From assembly GCA_921293015.1 (NCBI GenBank), contig OV121081.1, positions 2,542,001 to 2,606,000 of the forward strand: 64,000 nucleotides of DNA, read 5' to 3'. Of the stretch, positions 1 through 10,217 are shown piece after piece. Positions within the stretch are counted from its first letter, which is position 1. Every line of letters begins with the position of its first letter. The notes beneath the pieces were generated by a model. It searched no databases. It had not been told where the DNA came from and saw only the letters and a list, made by a program, of their open reading frames with translations. Source of the DNA: Phorcus lineatus (lineage: Eukaryota; Mollusca; Gastropoda; Trochida; Trochidae). Both the position numbers and the translations under genes were made by a program.

Positions 1-300
1 CAGATCTCCCTGCATACATGAAGCTGTCTTTATCTTATCATTTCGCAATGAAACATTGAGATAGTTTGAATTTATATCATGATATATATATATTTTTATA
101 TATATGAGTTACGTCTCATGCAATGTACATTACTAAAATATAATAATACAACTTATTAGTTTTAAAAAGCCTAAGATTGTTATCAATGTTTATAAACATA
201 TTATTGATGTAATGGTGAAGGGAAAACCGATGAAATTCAACTATTCAAGGGAGAAAACTCGTGGAGCCCTATGTATTGAGTGGAGGGGTGGCGTTGGTGT

Positions 301-321
301 AATGTGTGTGAGTGTGTGTGA
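301..321. repeat. GT-rich microsatellite
   Basis: This is an imperfect (TG)n tract. The matching tract in copy B (52804-52832) is longer, as expected for a length-variable microsatellite. Confidence 0.8.
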
Positions 322-530
322 CTGAGTGCTTGCATATAATGGAAAGATATCCGCTGTTGTCTCACTATGTAGCCGAACCTACGTTGCGTCAGGATGGAGG
401 GGGAAGAACAAGATGCAATTAGAACTGAACAAGATGGAAATCTTGCTTCGCCCGAAAGTTGATTGACTAGTCTCAGACGATGTTCGATCAAAAAGTGACA
501 AAGATTTAGTGAATATACGAATATCACGCA

Positions 531-2597
531 ATGTTTGATGGAGAATCTTTATTGTTGAGACAACCAGAAGGAGAAGCAGTCTCCACTTCCTCGACGACTT
601 GGACTGCACGTCATCACCCTATATCAATCTCTGTTTGTTCTAATGTACCCAAGTTTGAGGACGCTAAATGTTTCATTTCATGCGACTCAAAAAATCTATT
701 GAACCAAACATTTACATATCTCAATGATATTTCCAGCGAGGCAAAAAGATTGATCGAGGTTAAACTTGAATCCTTGCTTAAAGAGGTTGATGAACAAATC
801 AACACATTATATCATTGGGACAGCGTGAGAGCGCTGATGAATCGGTCTCACCACCGATGCGTGATCAATTGTCTAGACCTAACGTCTATCACGACTTCCT
901 GAGCCGTGTAGAGACAGCTGAAGAGATAAACCCCGTGTATAATGACTGGGAGGACATATCTGAGAACGATGTAATGCGTTCAGATCAGGAGGACGGGGAG
1001 ATAGTTATGACCTGGACAAATAGCGACGAATTATACTACAAGAAATGTGTTTACCTGCGAACGAAATTGAGTCAGTATTGCGCACAGTTACCAGTCCTAG
1101 GTTTCAACAGTTCTAGGTACGATCTGAATCTGTGGAAAGCTGGTCTGGCTAGAGCCTTAAACATTGTTGACAAAACTCAAACTATTTTGTGGTTAAACGA
1201 AACAATCACTACATTTGCATCTCTACTCCAAATTTAAGAATTTTAGACATTTTCCAATACCTTCCTCCAACAGCAAGTTATGATCAATTTTTGAAAATTT
1301 TTAAATTGAACAATTAAAGGGATTCTTCTGTTACGAATACTTAGATGACGAGTCTAAGTTGGAGGAAGCAGATATCCCTCTCGCGAACGCATTTTGGTCT
1401 TGTCTTAAGAATATCAACACTCTCGAGGATCAGAACAGACAGAGATATTTAGCTTATGTTCGAGAACACCCCGATTCAACACAAAACGAGATATTGAATG
1501 AACTCTCTCTGACTGGCGTACCCACCAGTGTTGAAGAAAACTATAATTACTTACAGAGGGTATGGAAAGATAATAAAATGAAAACGGTAAAAGATTGATT
1601 TGGTACAACAATCTAGATGTTCAACCCGGAGTTGAGGCGATTAACAGGTTAAAACAATTTTACTGGTCTGAAACGAACATTGATATTTTAAAAGAAGCTG
1701 CGTCCGTTATTCCGTACAGCAATCGAGCAATCGCGTTGGTTACCTGTGAAAGACGATGACTATAACGAATTTCATCGTAAGAAATCCGATACGTATACCC
1801 GTGTTTATGACTGGCTAGATTGGATGTCGTTTAAAACCGGGAGAAAGATAATTCATAAAGCTTCATCCGGGTATGAAAAACAAATCGGTCCGTACTTCGT
1901 AGACGGTTACGATCCTGTTACTCGCACCTGTCTAGAGTACCTGGGGTGTTATTGGCATAGTCACAAGGACTGTGTAAACGGTGACAGCGAGGACAGTCAG
2001 GGTCGGTACGCAAGAACTATGGAAAGAGCCGAATACATTAGGAATCAGGGTTACGAACTAGTGTCTATATGGGAGTGTCAGTTTAATGATTTGTGTAAAT
2101 CAGACCCCGAACTGCGTGAGTTTGTGGAGCATCGCCAACTTCCTTTTGATTCTGCTCATCGCGGTGGACGTGCAAATGCAGAGACTCTGCTTCGAGCTGT
2201 GCAGGAAGGCGAGTTTTTCGGGATGGTTGAAGTAGACATTGAGGTGCCCGAAGATAGATATGAGTATTTCGCAGAAATGTCGCCTCTATTCGTTACTTGC
2301 AAGGTTCCTTTTGATCGTTTCGGGAAGCACATGCAAAAACACGTTCAAAAAAAGAAATTGAGTAGGAAACCAAGAACCCTTCTAGTCGGTGGGATGAGAG
2401 CGCGACAAGTGTTATTAGCCACTCCCTCACTGCAATGGTATCTGAAAAACGGATTGGTTGTCACCAAAATTTATCAGGCTGTTCAATATCACGGGGAAAA
2501 ATGTTTTAAACAGTTTACTGAAAAGGTGACCAAATGTAGGAGATTGGGGGATTCAGGCCCGGATTTTGCTATTATGGGCGAGGTATTTAAACTGATT
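531..2597 (+). pseudogene. Protein-primed family B DNA polymerase relic, copy A (truncated)
   Basis: Reading-frame pieces run in order on the plus strand at 531-902, 815-1237, 1359-1598 and 1746-2597. The second piece carries an exonuclease-type motif (GFNSSRYDL). The fourth has a segment around CLEYLGCYWH and SIWECQF, typical of the endonuclease-like insert in invertebrate DNA_pol_B_2 proteins, and then a polymerase motif A candidate (VDIEVP, near 2238). The family is that of Polinton/adintovirus-type protein-primed polymerases, which copy linear DNA from a protein primer. The gene is dead: frames change near 830 and 1195-1240, a 4-base loss relative to copy B lies near 1594, and the frame is cut at 2597 just before the KxxxNSxYG motif B. 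No integrase, packaging ATPase or capsid gene is nearby. Confidence 0.8.
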
Positions 2598-2930
2598 ATA
2601 TATGTTTTTGATATGGAAACTCACCTTCTTTTGTTTTTTTAACCTTGAATGTGTTAAGTCTTGAACCGATTATGTCATAACATTTGCTTCATTATTATGT
2701 TATTCCAAATGCTTGCTTAATCAGCTGTTCTTCCTTAATTGAGTATTAACTGCAGGTAACCATTGTCCAATTACTTGTATAGGGACATAACCACAACTCA
2801 TCATCGATTTTCTCAAGCTTTTTGTGAAAGAGACTCATCAAATAGTCTTGTTCTGCAATTATCAACTGCTCCTCTTGCAGTCAATGAGTACGATTAATCC
2901 TCAATAAATGTCGAGAACAATCTTTCCCTA
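2598..2930. other. AT-rich spacer with no recognised feature
   Basis: This is single-copy DNA between the truncated PolB frame and the inverted flank. It contains a short in-frame read-through of the PolB frame to a stop at about 2640. I see nothing else in it. Confidence 0.6.
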
Positions 2931-3890
2931 CTTTATATCATAGGTGTGGAATCGTACAGTATATGTAGGTGTTGAAAAGTGAGAAAGGGATGAATGATTA
3001 TGCCATTAAAAAGAGATGATGAGTAGAATGACACTTCAATGTAGTATGATGTAAGGAAACGATGCGTAATAGTACTTATCTCGATGTGGTAATCACGTAT
3101 TGGATGTTTGACTTTTACATCTCCCTCCTTAAGCTAATTCAATCTATTACAGAGAAAGAGATTATCTTTACGATCTAAACGGAGGCAGCTTGAATGAATA
3201 CTCTCACCCCCTTCAGTCAAGGGCTCTCTAGTCAAGACTCGCATATCTGTACACAATAACCAACATGTTTAAATAAGTCTAGACATGAATGAACATGAGG
3301 GCCGGTTGCAATGTGAGGTGAATGTAGGTGAGTCTATTGTGTGATGTGGGTGTCATTTACCATCGTCGGGGTCCCTCTATTAGGCTATTAACCGAGCCGA
3401 GAATTACAGCCTGTCACCCCCCTGCATTGCTGTAGGTATGTGTGTGTGAGAGGAAGATTTGATGGTCCTATCAAATTGTGATTGAACATCTCTGACATCC
3501 AATATAAGTTACCTATAGGCTGTTAATTACCGCATGTATAAGGGAACATCTAAAATATTACACGAGAACACGTTGGCTCTATGTACAATTTAATATCCCC
3601 AGTTCATTCAGATCAGTTAGAGCTGGGTTGGGGGTAATCTCTTGGGTTAGTAGCAAAACAAAAACATATTACATGCAACTCCTTGTTGACTGGCTCTCTT
3701 TTTAAGGCATTCACGTGTTTGATCAGCAAGCTCAGAATAGCCGTCATAATATAGGAATTAATCCTCACGACTGTATTCGTTGACACATCATGTTGTAGAT
3801 GATAAAGATAATCTCTTTAGCTTGCTTAGTTTGAATTAGTTTAAATGATATGACTTATTCAATTTCTCCCAACTCTTCAAAATTTGGAAA
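2930..3890. repeat. Inverted copy of the flank found at 23.4-26.8 kb and 49.3-50.06 kb
   Basis: The reverse complement of this stretch matches 49320-50055, for example the string around 'cgtgattaccacatcgagat' and the stretch around 'cattcatgtctagactta'. With interruptions it also matches 23420-26790. The direct equivalents lie in the duplicated block upstream of PolB copy B, so copy A has a rearranged, inverted piece where copy B has continuing polymerase sequence. An inversion or a duplication through a larger element is implied. Confidence 0.85.
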
Positions 3891-4182
3891 TTTCTTATTA
3901 TCGTGATTAAACGTTTACGCCTTATAATTTGGAGGGTAAACAACAGTACAGATGACTAAACACTCAGTCGGTTGAAATATGACAGTGGTGCTTGAGTAAT
4001 TACTTTCCCGTAGCGGTTTGTTTGGTTTGTTTGACTTTGTCGTGGTGTGTAAACTTGAGGCGTTCGACCGTGACAGTGGGCAAACACGTGTGGTGATCAA
4101 TTATCCAGGAAGGCCCGTAGTACCTTATAGATGCAAAACGGGAAAAATATAGGAAAGCCGTCTTAACTACTACTGATAATGT

Positions 4183-4188
4183 TTTATT
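4183..4188 (-). promoter_or_regulatory. Poly(A) signal candidate for EEP gene 1
   Basis: AATAAA on the minus strand lies about 375 bases beyond the stop codon of the 4564-5401 gene. The equivalent hexamer is kept in the duplicate at 61136-61141. Confidence 0.4.
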
Positions 4189-4563
4189 GAAAAATATCAT
4201 TTTAAAACATGTATCGAAAACAAACTGAACATGTTATCTATGAAATAATTATAAATATTACCACAGTGTTTGAAATGTAATGTCCTTAAAACTAGCGAGA
4301 ATGTTAGAAGGGTGTGAGTACAATCGACTAATGTCAAAACAATATTACATTGCGTATAAAATTGAAAGTAAGACAGGTTGGTGCAGCAGAGAATGCATAA
4401 CAAACCACATATGAAAATGATGTGTTGTCAGTCCACTATTCAATACATAGGTAAATGTAAGTATTGTATAGAATTCATATTTCCGCGTGTTATTTTGCCA
4501 TGAATATATAACAAACAACATTAAGAAAATCATAACAATATTTGAATGTCTCTTCAGCCGCTA

Positions 4564-5401
4564 TTACTTTGGCGATAGATTGTCTTCGACCATCATTATC
4601 TTCAAGACGAAATTATCAAACGCTTGGTGATCTTGTCCTTGATAACCTACACAATCGCATTGATAATGAAAGTCATTGCTTATGATCCAAAACTTTTTTG
4701 ATTCATGATATGGTGTGCTCTTAGAAAATGTTTGAATCATTTCATCACTAACCTCCGTTGATTGCAAATTAAAATCTCCGCCTACCATGAGAGGTAAGTT
4801 AAAGTTCTCCTTGATCCTCTTTAGAAATATCAGCAGTGAACGTGCTATCTCCTTCTTTTCATCTGTAAATAACTGTTTTGGATTTCCACCTTCTTCGCCC
4901 AGCAGATGTCCCTTATTTGGTCCATGCCAGCTAGCACATAGTAGTGTATGTCCGGGAGGACGTTTGCTTTTTATCCTGCACAGACAAAGCCGATCAAGTT
5001 CAAACATATATGGCTCCATCCTTGGTTCTCTCTCTAACAAAGCTGGTGAAAAGGCGTTCCTGACCTCATGATAGATACGTTTCACGTCATCAGGATCCAA
5101 TGGCTGACAATCGATAGCTGTTGTGTCAAATATGATAACAGAGTCCCTAAATAATGTGCTCCGAAACATTCCATAATCTTGGCGTATGTCAACCCTTTTG
5201 AAAGCCAGGCTGTGTAAATCCATCCATGCAAATTGTTGTACAAAGGCCAGTGTTGGACGTTCATTTTCCAGAATTAGTTTGATAGTGTTCTTCCGCTCTT
5301 CAGCATCGATGTTTCTCTTCCTTCCTGCATTCATGTTGACAAGTTTGAAGATGGGAGTTGACATTGCTATTTCAGGCGGACAGAACAAACGCTTGAATGA
5401 T
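4564..5401 (-). CDS. EEP-fold (endonuclease/exonuclease/phosphatase-like) protein, gene 1
   Basis: The open frame ends at TAA 4564-4566. A consensus acceptor (tttatttcag) places the exon start at 5401; the first ATG inside the exon is 5364-5362, giving a 266-residue product. The fold is recognised from its ordered landmarks: VNMNAG near the N-terminus, LAFVQQ, CASWHG, the LPLMVGGDFNL strand, and a C-terminal AFDNFVLK. This is the pattern of APE1/DNase I-like nucleases. Two positions normally catalytic differ: the Glu after VQ is Gln (FVQQ), and the C-terminal Asp-His pair reads Asp-Asn. The domain is therefore probably not an active metal-dependent nuclease. The same changes occur in the paralogue at 61519-62347. 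An upstream exon may add N-terminal residues. No signal peptide is evident. Function unknown. Confidence 0.75.
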
Positions 5402-5485
5402 CTGAAATAAATGAAATTACACTGAACCAGGATGACAGACATAACGAGCTCCATACACACAATAGCACAAAATAATCAACTAAAC

Positions 5486-5716
5486 CTATCGACCGACACT
5501 TATATATATCACCGTTAATCGCATCATACACCACTGTACCATCACCACCACAAAACAAAAAAAAATATTTAAAGAAAAATTTCGAATATTCTTTGTGTAA
5601 GATAAAGTATTGAATGCAAGAATATTTTCCTCCTCGTTCGGCAAATAATTACATGCACACAATAACCGTCGTGCATCTTTCTTTGTTGCTAACTGAGTTA
5701 TAAGCCTTTCTTTCAA
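5486..5716 (-). CDS. Possible upstream exon of EEP gene 1 (low confidence)
   Basis: A 76-codon frame starting MKERLITQLATKKDAR lies 85 bases upstream of the acceptor at 5402. Its first 50 codons are matched in the duplicate at 62348-62662 with conservative changes. The copies lose common frame at a T-rich run after KNIRN, so an intron donor may lie near there, but I cannot fix a GT site. The decayed paralogue at 33.4-33.5 kb keeps the DNA similarity but not the frame. It could be 5' UTR rather than coding. Confidence 0.3.
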   Translation of the reverse strand: MKERLITQLATKKDARRLLCACNYLPNEEENILAFNTLSYTKNIRNFSLNIFFCFVVVMVQWCMMRLTVIYISVGR

Positions 5717-5756
5717 AGTAACATATTCACCGAAAATATTAACCTTTCTGAAAAAA

Positions 5757-6110
5757 TGTATAGAATAAATGGTATCTCAACTAAATGTTTTTGCGAGGTT
5801 TTCCAAAGACAGACAGTATACATTTTTTAAAATAGCCATAGGTTAACTTAAAACACCATATGTGGTATAATAACGATAAAATCTGAACATAAAAATGGTT
5901 GAGGTTTCAGATTATGACAGATAAGCCTGCTTAGATAGCGACTGAGAATAAATGCATTGGTTTTCTTCGCATATTGCCTCCGGCAGAAGATGGATATGCA
6001 TCTTCTGTGATGAATAGGTTACATATTCATATTTTTCTTTGTTATTCTCACAAAATGCTTACAATAGATCTTTGATCAAACGACACAGATTGAAAAAACA
6101 GACATGAATG
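5757..6110. repeat. Local duplication, first copy (partner 6823-7165)
   Basis: The string beginning 'tagaataaatggtatctcaa' and the following 350 bases recur about 1,065 bases downstream. A third, more diverged copy is at about 46880-47170, upstream of the triple EEP gene. The repeat belongs to the EEP-gene 5' region. Confidence 0.85.
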
Positions 6111-6119
6111 TATGTACAT

Positions 6120-6585
6120 AATTTGTAGATATTCCATCAATACAACTATTTATCCCTTTTAGGTTGTACAGAGAAGTAAAAATACAACTAAAAATGATGA
6201 CTGCTTGAAAGCCGGTATCTTTGTTCTATTTCAATCGTGAACAATTGAAAAAGTAGGGTACTAAATCAACAATAAATATATGTTTTAGGTAATAAAAAAA
6301 ACAATCAAAGGTGTTTAACTCAATATATAAACCATTTTTCAATGACTGCTTTTCCTGAAAATTTACATATTTACATGATTTTGAATAATAGTGACAATAT
6401 AAAAGTTTTTTTAAATAAAAAAGGCACGTAGCAAAGCAGGATATCGACTTTGAAATCTTTCTTTTTTTCAGAAATCATTATGGTAGAAATCTGAAAGTGT
6501 GTGAGATTTATCTTTGTTGGATGAAGACTAAGACGTGTAAAATTTCCTTTTCTTACCCCAAACAAATCATTAACCAAACTTCAAG
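6120..6585. repeat. Segment duplicated at the window's right end (63540-64000)
   Basis: Direct match starting 'atttgtagatattccatcaa' and running to the end of the window. It shows that the duplicated EEP block continues beyond 64000. Confidence 0.9.
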
Positions 6586-6822
6586 CTTGTAGTTATAAAA
6601 GTAAGAAAGATACAACACTTCGTTTTCTGCATTTCACAGTGTAATTTAACGACGACCTTTTTTTGGAACAATGTGCATTCAGTATATGAGACCAGAACCA
6701 TAGGTCTGCATTTCATCACTACCTGAAACCTATTGCAAACTTCGCCTCTAGTTATGAAAGGTCTAACTTACTGAAATTCTGTGTAAACATTACGGGTGTA
6801 ATTACAATGAGGGTACTGTATC

Positions 6823-7165
6823 ATGTATAGAATAAATGGTATCTCAACTAAATGTTTTTGCTAGGTTTTCCAAAGACATTTTTTAAAATAGCCATAGGTT
6901 AACTTAAAACACCATATGTGGTATAATAACGATAAAATCTGAACATAAAAATGGTTGAGGTTTCAGATTATGACAGATGCACCTGCTTAGAAAGCGACTG
7001 TGAATAAATGCATTGGTTCTCTTCGCATATTGCCTCCGGCAGAAGATGGATATGCATCTTCTGTGATGAATAGGTTACATATTCATATTTTTCTTTGTTA
7101 TTCTCACAAAATGCTCACACAAAAAATCTTATCAAACGACACAGATTGAAAAACAGACATGAATG
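6823..7165. repeat. Local duplication, second copy (partner 5757-6110)
   Basis: Second direct copy of the about 350-base unit upstream of EEP gene 1. It is followed directly by the conserved 5' module at 7165-7300. Confidence 0.85.
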
Positions 7166-7300
7166 TACCTGTATATATGAACTCGTTTGAAGGTTCTCAG
7201 ATTAAGTCAGGTCTCCTTCCCTCGTACCGGTACCAATTGACGTGCTTGATATCTCGACACGAATACAAATGGCTATCGGGGTAACCACCCTTTATATATC
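7165..7300 (-). promoter_or_regulatory. Conserved 5' module of the EEP gene family
   Basis: This stretch ('cctgtatata..actcg', then 'gacgtgcttgat', then 'ggctatcggggt' and 'tatatatcatgcaactgg') recurs at 33720-33820, 40955-41090, 47205-47340 and 62918-63035. Where a gene is intact it always lies upstream of an EEP gene on the minus strand. I infer a shared first exon and promoter. 'ctttatatatc' is a candidate TATA element. The exact transcription start is not determinable. Confidence 0.5.
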
Positions 7301-7547
7301 ATGCAACTGGTACACACGAGACTTTGCTACAAGTTGGCACCTGTTTCCAACACCTTATACTGATCCATACCTATTTCCACGTACGCAGGCAGGCGCGTAG
7401 CAAGGTTAAAATCATGTGTTAGCCCGCTGATCGTGGCCAACAATGTGAGGGCGCGAAACGCCCGATCTTGCCAAGAAATTTTTTTAAATCCATGCATAAA
7501 CTCTCGATTTTCTGCGTTTTCCAGGGAGTTTGCTCACTTTTTCAAAA

Positions 7548-7745
7548 CTTAAAGAGACACTCCGTGAATTTCATAACATATTATTTACCTTCTTAAAGCA
7601 GCCTTATAAATGCACAGAGTTATACATGGATACTAGTTATATAACCTAACCAACACTATTAACTCCTAACTGCCCTCCTGGCCCTCGATCATAATTGCGA
7701 CGTTCTACCTTCATATTGTCACTGTAAAAAAGCAATAAGCTTTAA
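7548..7745. repeat. Dispersed repeat, also at 31773-32150
   Basis: Shares 'cactccgtga', 'cagccttataaatgcacaga', 'actgccctcctg' and 'cgacgttctaccttcat' with the longer copy at 31773-32150. It is non-coding, probably a short non-autonomous element. Confidence 0.7.
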
Positions 7746-8103
7746 AATGTGTCTTGTCGAGAGACTGGGCAGTCTTCCACATTCCATCTAAAGTTTAGGT
7801 CATGATATCTGTTTAGAAGCATAAGACCTGTCCATACATCCAAGTGTGGTTTTACCATAACAGAGACAAACTGTCACGAACTTGGCGTTGGTCCACTAGT
7901 CTCTCGTCTGTCATTTGACTAAAAATAACAGAAAAAAAATATTTTGACCAAAAAATCACGTGTAAGCCCGGGCTTTTTTTTACTATGGATGCTACGCCCC
8001 CGCGGTGTCAATTTCAACATGAACCTTGAATACATATCGATGCATGGTTTAGCTTGTCACCTGAATATCCTATTGTAATCATAAACCGATTATGATAGAC
8101 TTA

Positions 8104-8271
8104 GGAGATAAACATACTGTGTTTGGAAATCAGAGGCATATAACAGAATTATAATATCTCTAAATTTAATTTAATGTCGAACGCGTAGCGTGAGGCATTA
8201 AATGGATAATTTAGAGCTATTATAATTCCGTTATATGCCTCTGATTTCCAAACACAGTATGTTTATCTCCA
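8104..8271. mobile_element. Foldback element with about 70-bp inverted arms
   Basis: The left arm begins 'ggagataaacatactgtgtt' and the right arm ends with its reverse complement at 8271. The arms are about 70 bases with few mismatches around a short centre. The paralogous segment at 47440-47490 lacks this and the following sequence, so the whole 8100-8990 stretch was probably inserted after duplication. Confidence 0.7.
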
Positions 8272-8979
8272 TTCTACCATAACAACGATTTAAATTTGAA
8301 CTATATTCTTTCGCGTTTGCTCGATTGTGCTGTGTCATCGATGCCCGTGCACGATTTCTACGGACTGACATTCATACAAAGATGACGTATTTTGGAATCT
8401 CGAATAACGTTACTTGAAGTAAGCATCGGACATTACCGACAATTTCCAAATGCTTTCATGGGAGCTCACTCTTTTCATTCCACGTAAGTATTTCTCGACC
8501 AGCGTCAGCGTTCGGAATAATTTATGCAATATTTTAATTGTTTAAGTCGGTATTTAGACATTGATGGTTAAAATAAAGTTATGAGGTGAGTGCAATTTTA
8601 ATTTTGATGAATTTTGTGTGATATGTTTTCCCTCTATGTTTCAAACCATCACCAGCCTAGCGCTAACGCCGGCGCCGTGTTACTGAATGCCTGCCTTCAT
8701 GAACTGTCGGGTTTCGCCGTGTTTGACCGTGTTTCGAAGTTGCATATGCTTATTAAATTGGAATTTTATATAATTATGAAATGTTAATCACAATAATGTT
8801 ATGTTTAGTAAAAATGTCCGGCGGACATGCAAGTACTTAGACAATATTGTTGCTAGGCAACTAGTGAATTCTTGCGCGTTAGACGAAGTAAACAGAAGAC
8901 TGTATAACCAGATTATACACCCTCTGGTTTTTCACAGCAGCCAATCAGAACTGGGTATTTTGCACAGTTATGGTAGAAT
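8272..8979. mobile_element. Short element bounded by inverted 'attctaccataac'
   Basis: 'attctaccataac' at 8272-8284 is inverted as 'gttatggtagaat' at 8967-8979. The stretch abuts the foldback element and is missing from the paralogue near 47480. No coding capacity is recognised. It may form one composite insertion with 8104-8271. Confidence 0.45.
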
Positions 8980-8984
8980 TCTCA

Positions 8985-9919
8985 ATTTTTCAATAGGGTA
9001 ACGAATTTTGAGATGACTTGATTGACAGTTAAACTGATATAGTAAGGAATGATGCAGGTTATAGAAATAATGTGCCATTAACCCATGATAGGGTAGACAC
9101 CCTTCCAACAGCACGATTATGCGTTTTTAGTTGTCGTGTCATGAACTATTTATAATTTTCAGTTATTCCATCAATACATGTACTATATCCTTTAAGGTTG
9201 TAAAGATAAGCAAAAATACGACGGTTCTCTCCATCTAAAAAAAACAAATAAACATGATGCCTGATCGAAAGCCGGTGGAACCGTCTCTTTAAAGCAATAT
9301 CTTCTTTGTTTTGCATTCATGAATGGTTGGAAAAGTATGGTTTTATGACAACATCAGATAAATATTTTGGTTAACAAAAAACCTATCAAATTGTTTAGCT
9401 CAATATATGAATCACTTTCAAGTGTCTTTTCCTGAAATTTAATATTTTATATACATGTTGAATAAAAGTGACAATATAAAAGTTTTGACCAAAAATAACG
9501 GCACGTACCCTAGCCAGATATGTTTTACACACATTATCTGTGTTACTAATATCCATAGTAATTTCAACTTTATATACAGATCGTTTGACTTATTGATCAA
9601 ATAATTAAAATGGTAATCATTTAAGCTCATCGGGCCTGTAAAAAGTCAAATGGGCATATGGCATAGCCTGTCGTCCGACCTCCCTTTGATAGACGTCGAG
9701 TAGGGCACCTTCCGTCTGTAAACATTTCAACACTTTCGACCCCTCCTCTCTAGCTGCTGCACTCTCTAACGTTTGTGAGGGGGCACCTTGCACCTTTGGA
9801 TTGGAGCAATGAGTGATAAATAGTTTAGATGAGCATTAGATTCCTACTATTCGTATAATAATTAATAAGGATATGATTATCAAAGTAATTGAACATCCGT
9901 TTAAGATAGGAAATTCGTC
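8985..9919. repeat. Left part of segment paralogous to 47487-48424
   Basis: Direct match from 'caatagggtaacgaatttg' up to the transposon insertion point. The right part resumes at 15923-16370 and matches 48428-48890. The paralogue is uninterrupted, which defines the transposon precisely. Confidence 0.9.
9605..9790. repeat. Dispersed 'agctcatcgggcctg..gtcgtccgacc' repeat
   Basis: A stretch of the type 'tttagctca.cgggcctg' followed by a 'ggcatagcc.gtcgtcc' block and 'gtaaacatttcaacactttcgac'. Related copies are at 34006-34190, 43267-43410 and 48123-48310. From memory such repeats are common in mollusc genomes, but I could not check this. Confidence 0.6.
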
Positions 9920-9922
9920 TTA
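9920..9922. repeat. TTA target-site duplication, left
   Basis: TTA precedes the transposon and is repeated at 15920-15922. The empty site at 48425-48427 has a single TTA. Confidence 0.9.
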
Positions 9923-10016
9923 TGCCCTTTTTACATGCACTCTTTACTCCCAGGAGTATATTTACTCCTAGGAGTATATTTTCTCCTAGGAGTAAAAGTA
10001 TATTTACTTTACTTTC
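9923..10016. repeat. Left terminal and subterminal repeats of the transposon
   Basis: The terminal inverted repeat is followed by three palindromic 'actcc.aggagta' units (9945-10000). Similar palindromes cluster at the right end and are the probable transposase binding sites. Confidence 0.75.
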
Positions 10017-10132
10017 CATTGAAAATCAAGGACCATTAAGTATAAATGTTTTGCTTACGGTTAAAACATCATTTTGTTGAGAACTCACAATGAGTAAACT
10101 GTTTATCCAAGGGAGTGGAGGAGATTGTCAAT

Positions 10133-10163
10133 AGTCCTTTCCGATAAGGTTGTTGTCTCCCTT
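10133..10163 (+). promoter_or_regulatory. Promoter motif shared by both transposon genes (left copy)
   Basis: 'cctttccgataaggtt' followed by 'ttgtctccctt' lies about 55 bases upstream of the ATG at 10218. The same two blocks occur in the same orientation relative to the other gene at 14734-14770. No other similarity extends around them, which suggests a shared control element. Confidence 0.55.
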
Positions 10164-10217
10164 TGCATGATTATCTCCCTTGCCTCGAGGCCACTTCCGG
10201 GAATTATACTGCTAAAC

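Larger units (their letters stand above)
1..2597 (+). repeat. Segmental duplication, copy A of the PolB segment
   Basis: This stretch aligns almost base for base with 52583-55087, starting at the shared 'ctccctgcatacatgaagct'. Small indels separate the copies: copy A carries a long AT run near 80-105 and an extra stretch near 570-600, and copy B has a longer GT run. Identity stops abruptly at about 2597 inside the polymerase reading frame. Copy B continues as polymerase, whereas copy A passes into unrelated AT-rich sequence. Confidence 0.9.
3452..5760. repeat. Segmental duplication with 60385-62710 (EEP gene block)
   Basis: Direct similarity starts at the shared 'gaagatttgatggtcctatc' and continues through the 3' flank, the EEP coding exon and the upstream ORF region. 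The 3' flank part (about 3500-4190) also occurs inverted at 23150-23845. Divergence is a few percent with small indels. Confidence 0.9.

Noticed and set aside
1..2597. Functional Polinton/adintovirus locus
   Set aside because: Both polymerase copies are broken, and no integrase, packaging ATPase, protease or capsid genes were found in the window.
4787..5071. Plus-strand ORFs opposite EEP genes 1 and 3
   Set aside because: Antisense shadows of the EEP coding exons.
5367..5558. Frame reading CGGDGTVVYDAINGD upstream of the EEP exon, conserved in both copies
   Set aside because: It runs through the intron acceptor in a different frame from the EEP exon; similarity follows from the duplication. 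Kept only as a possible upstream exon at low confidence.
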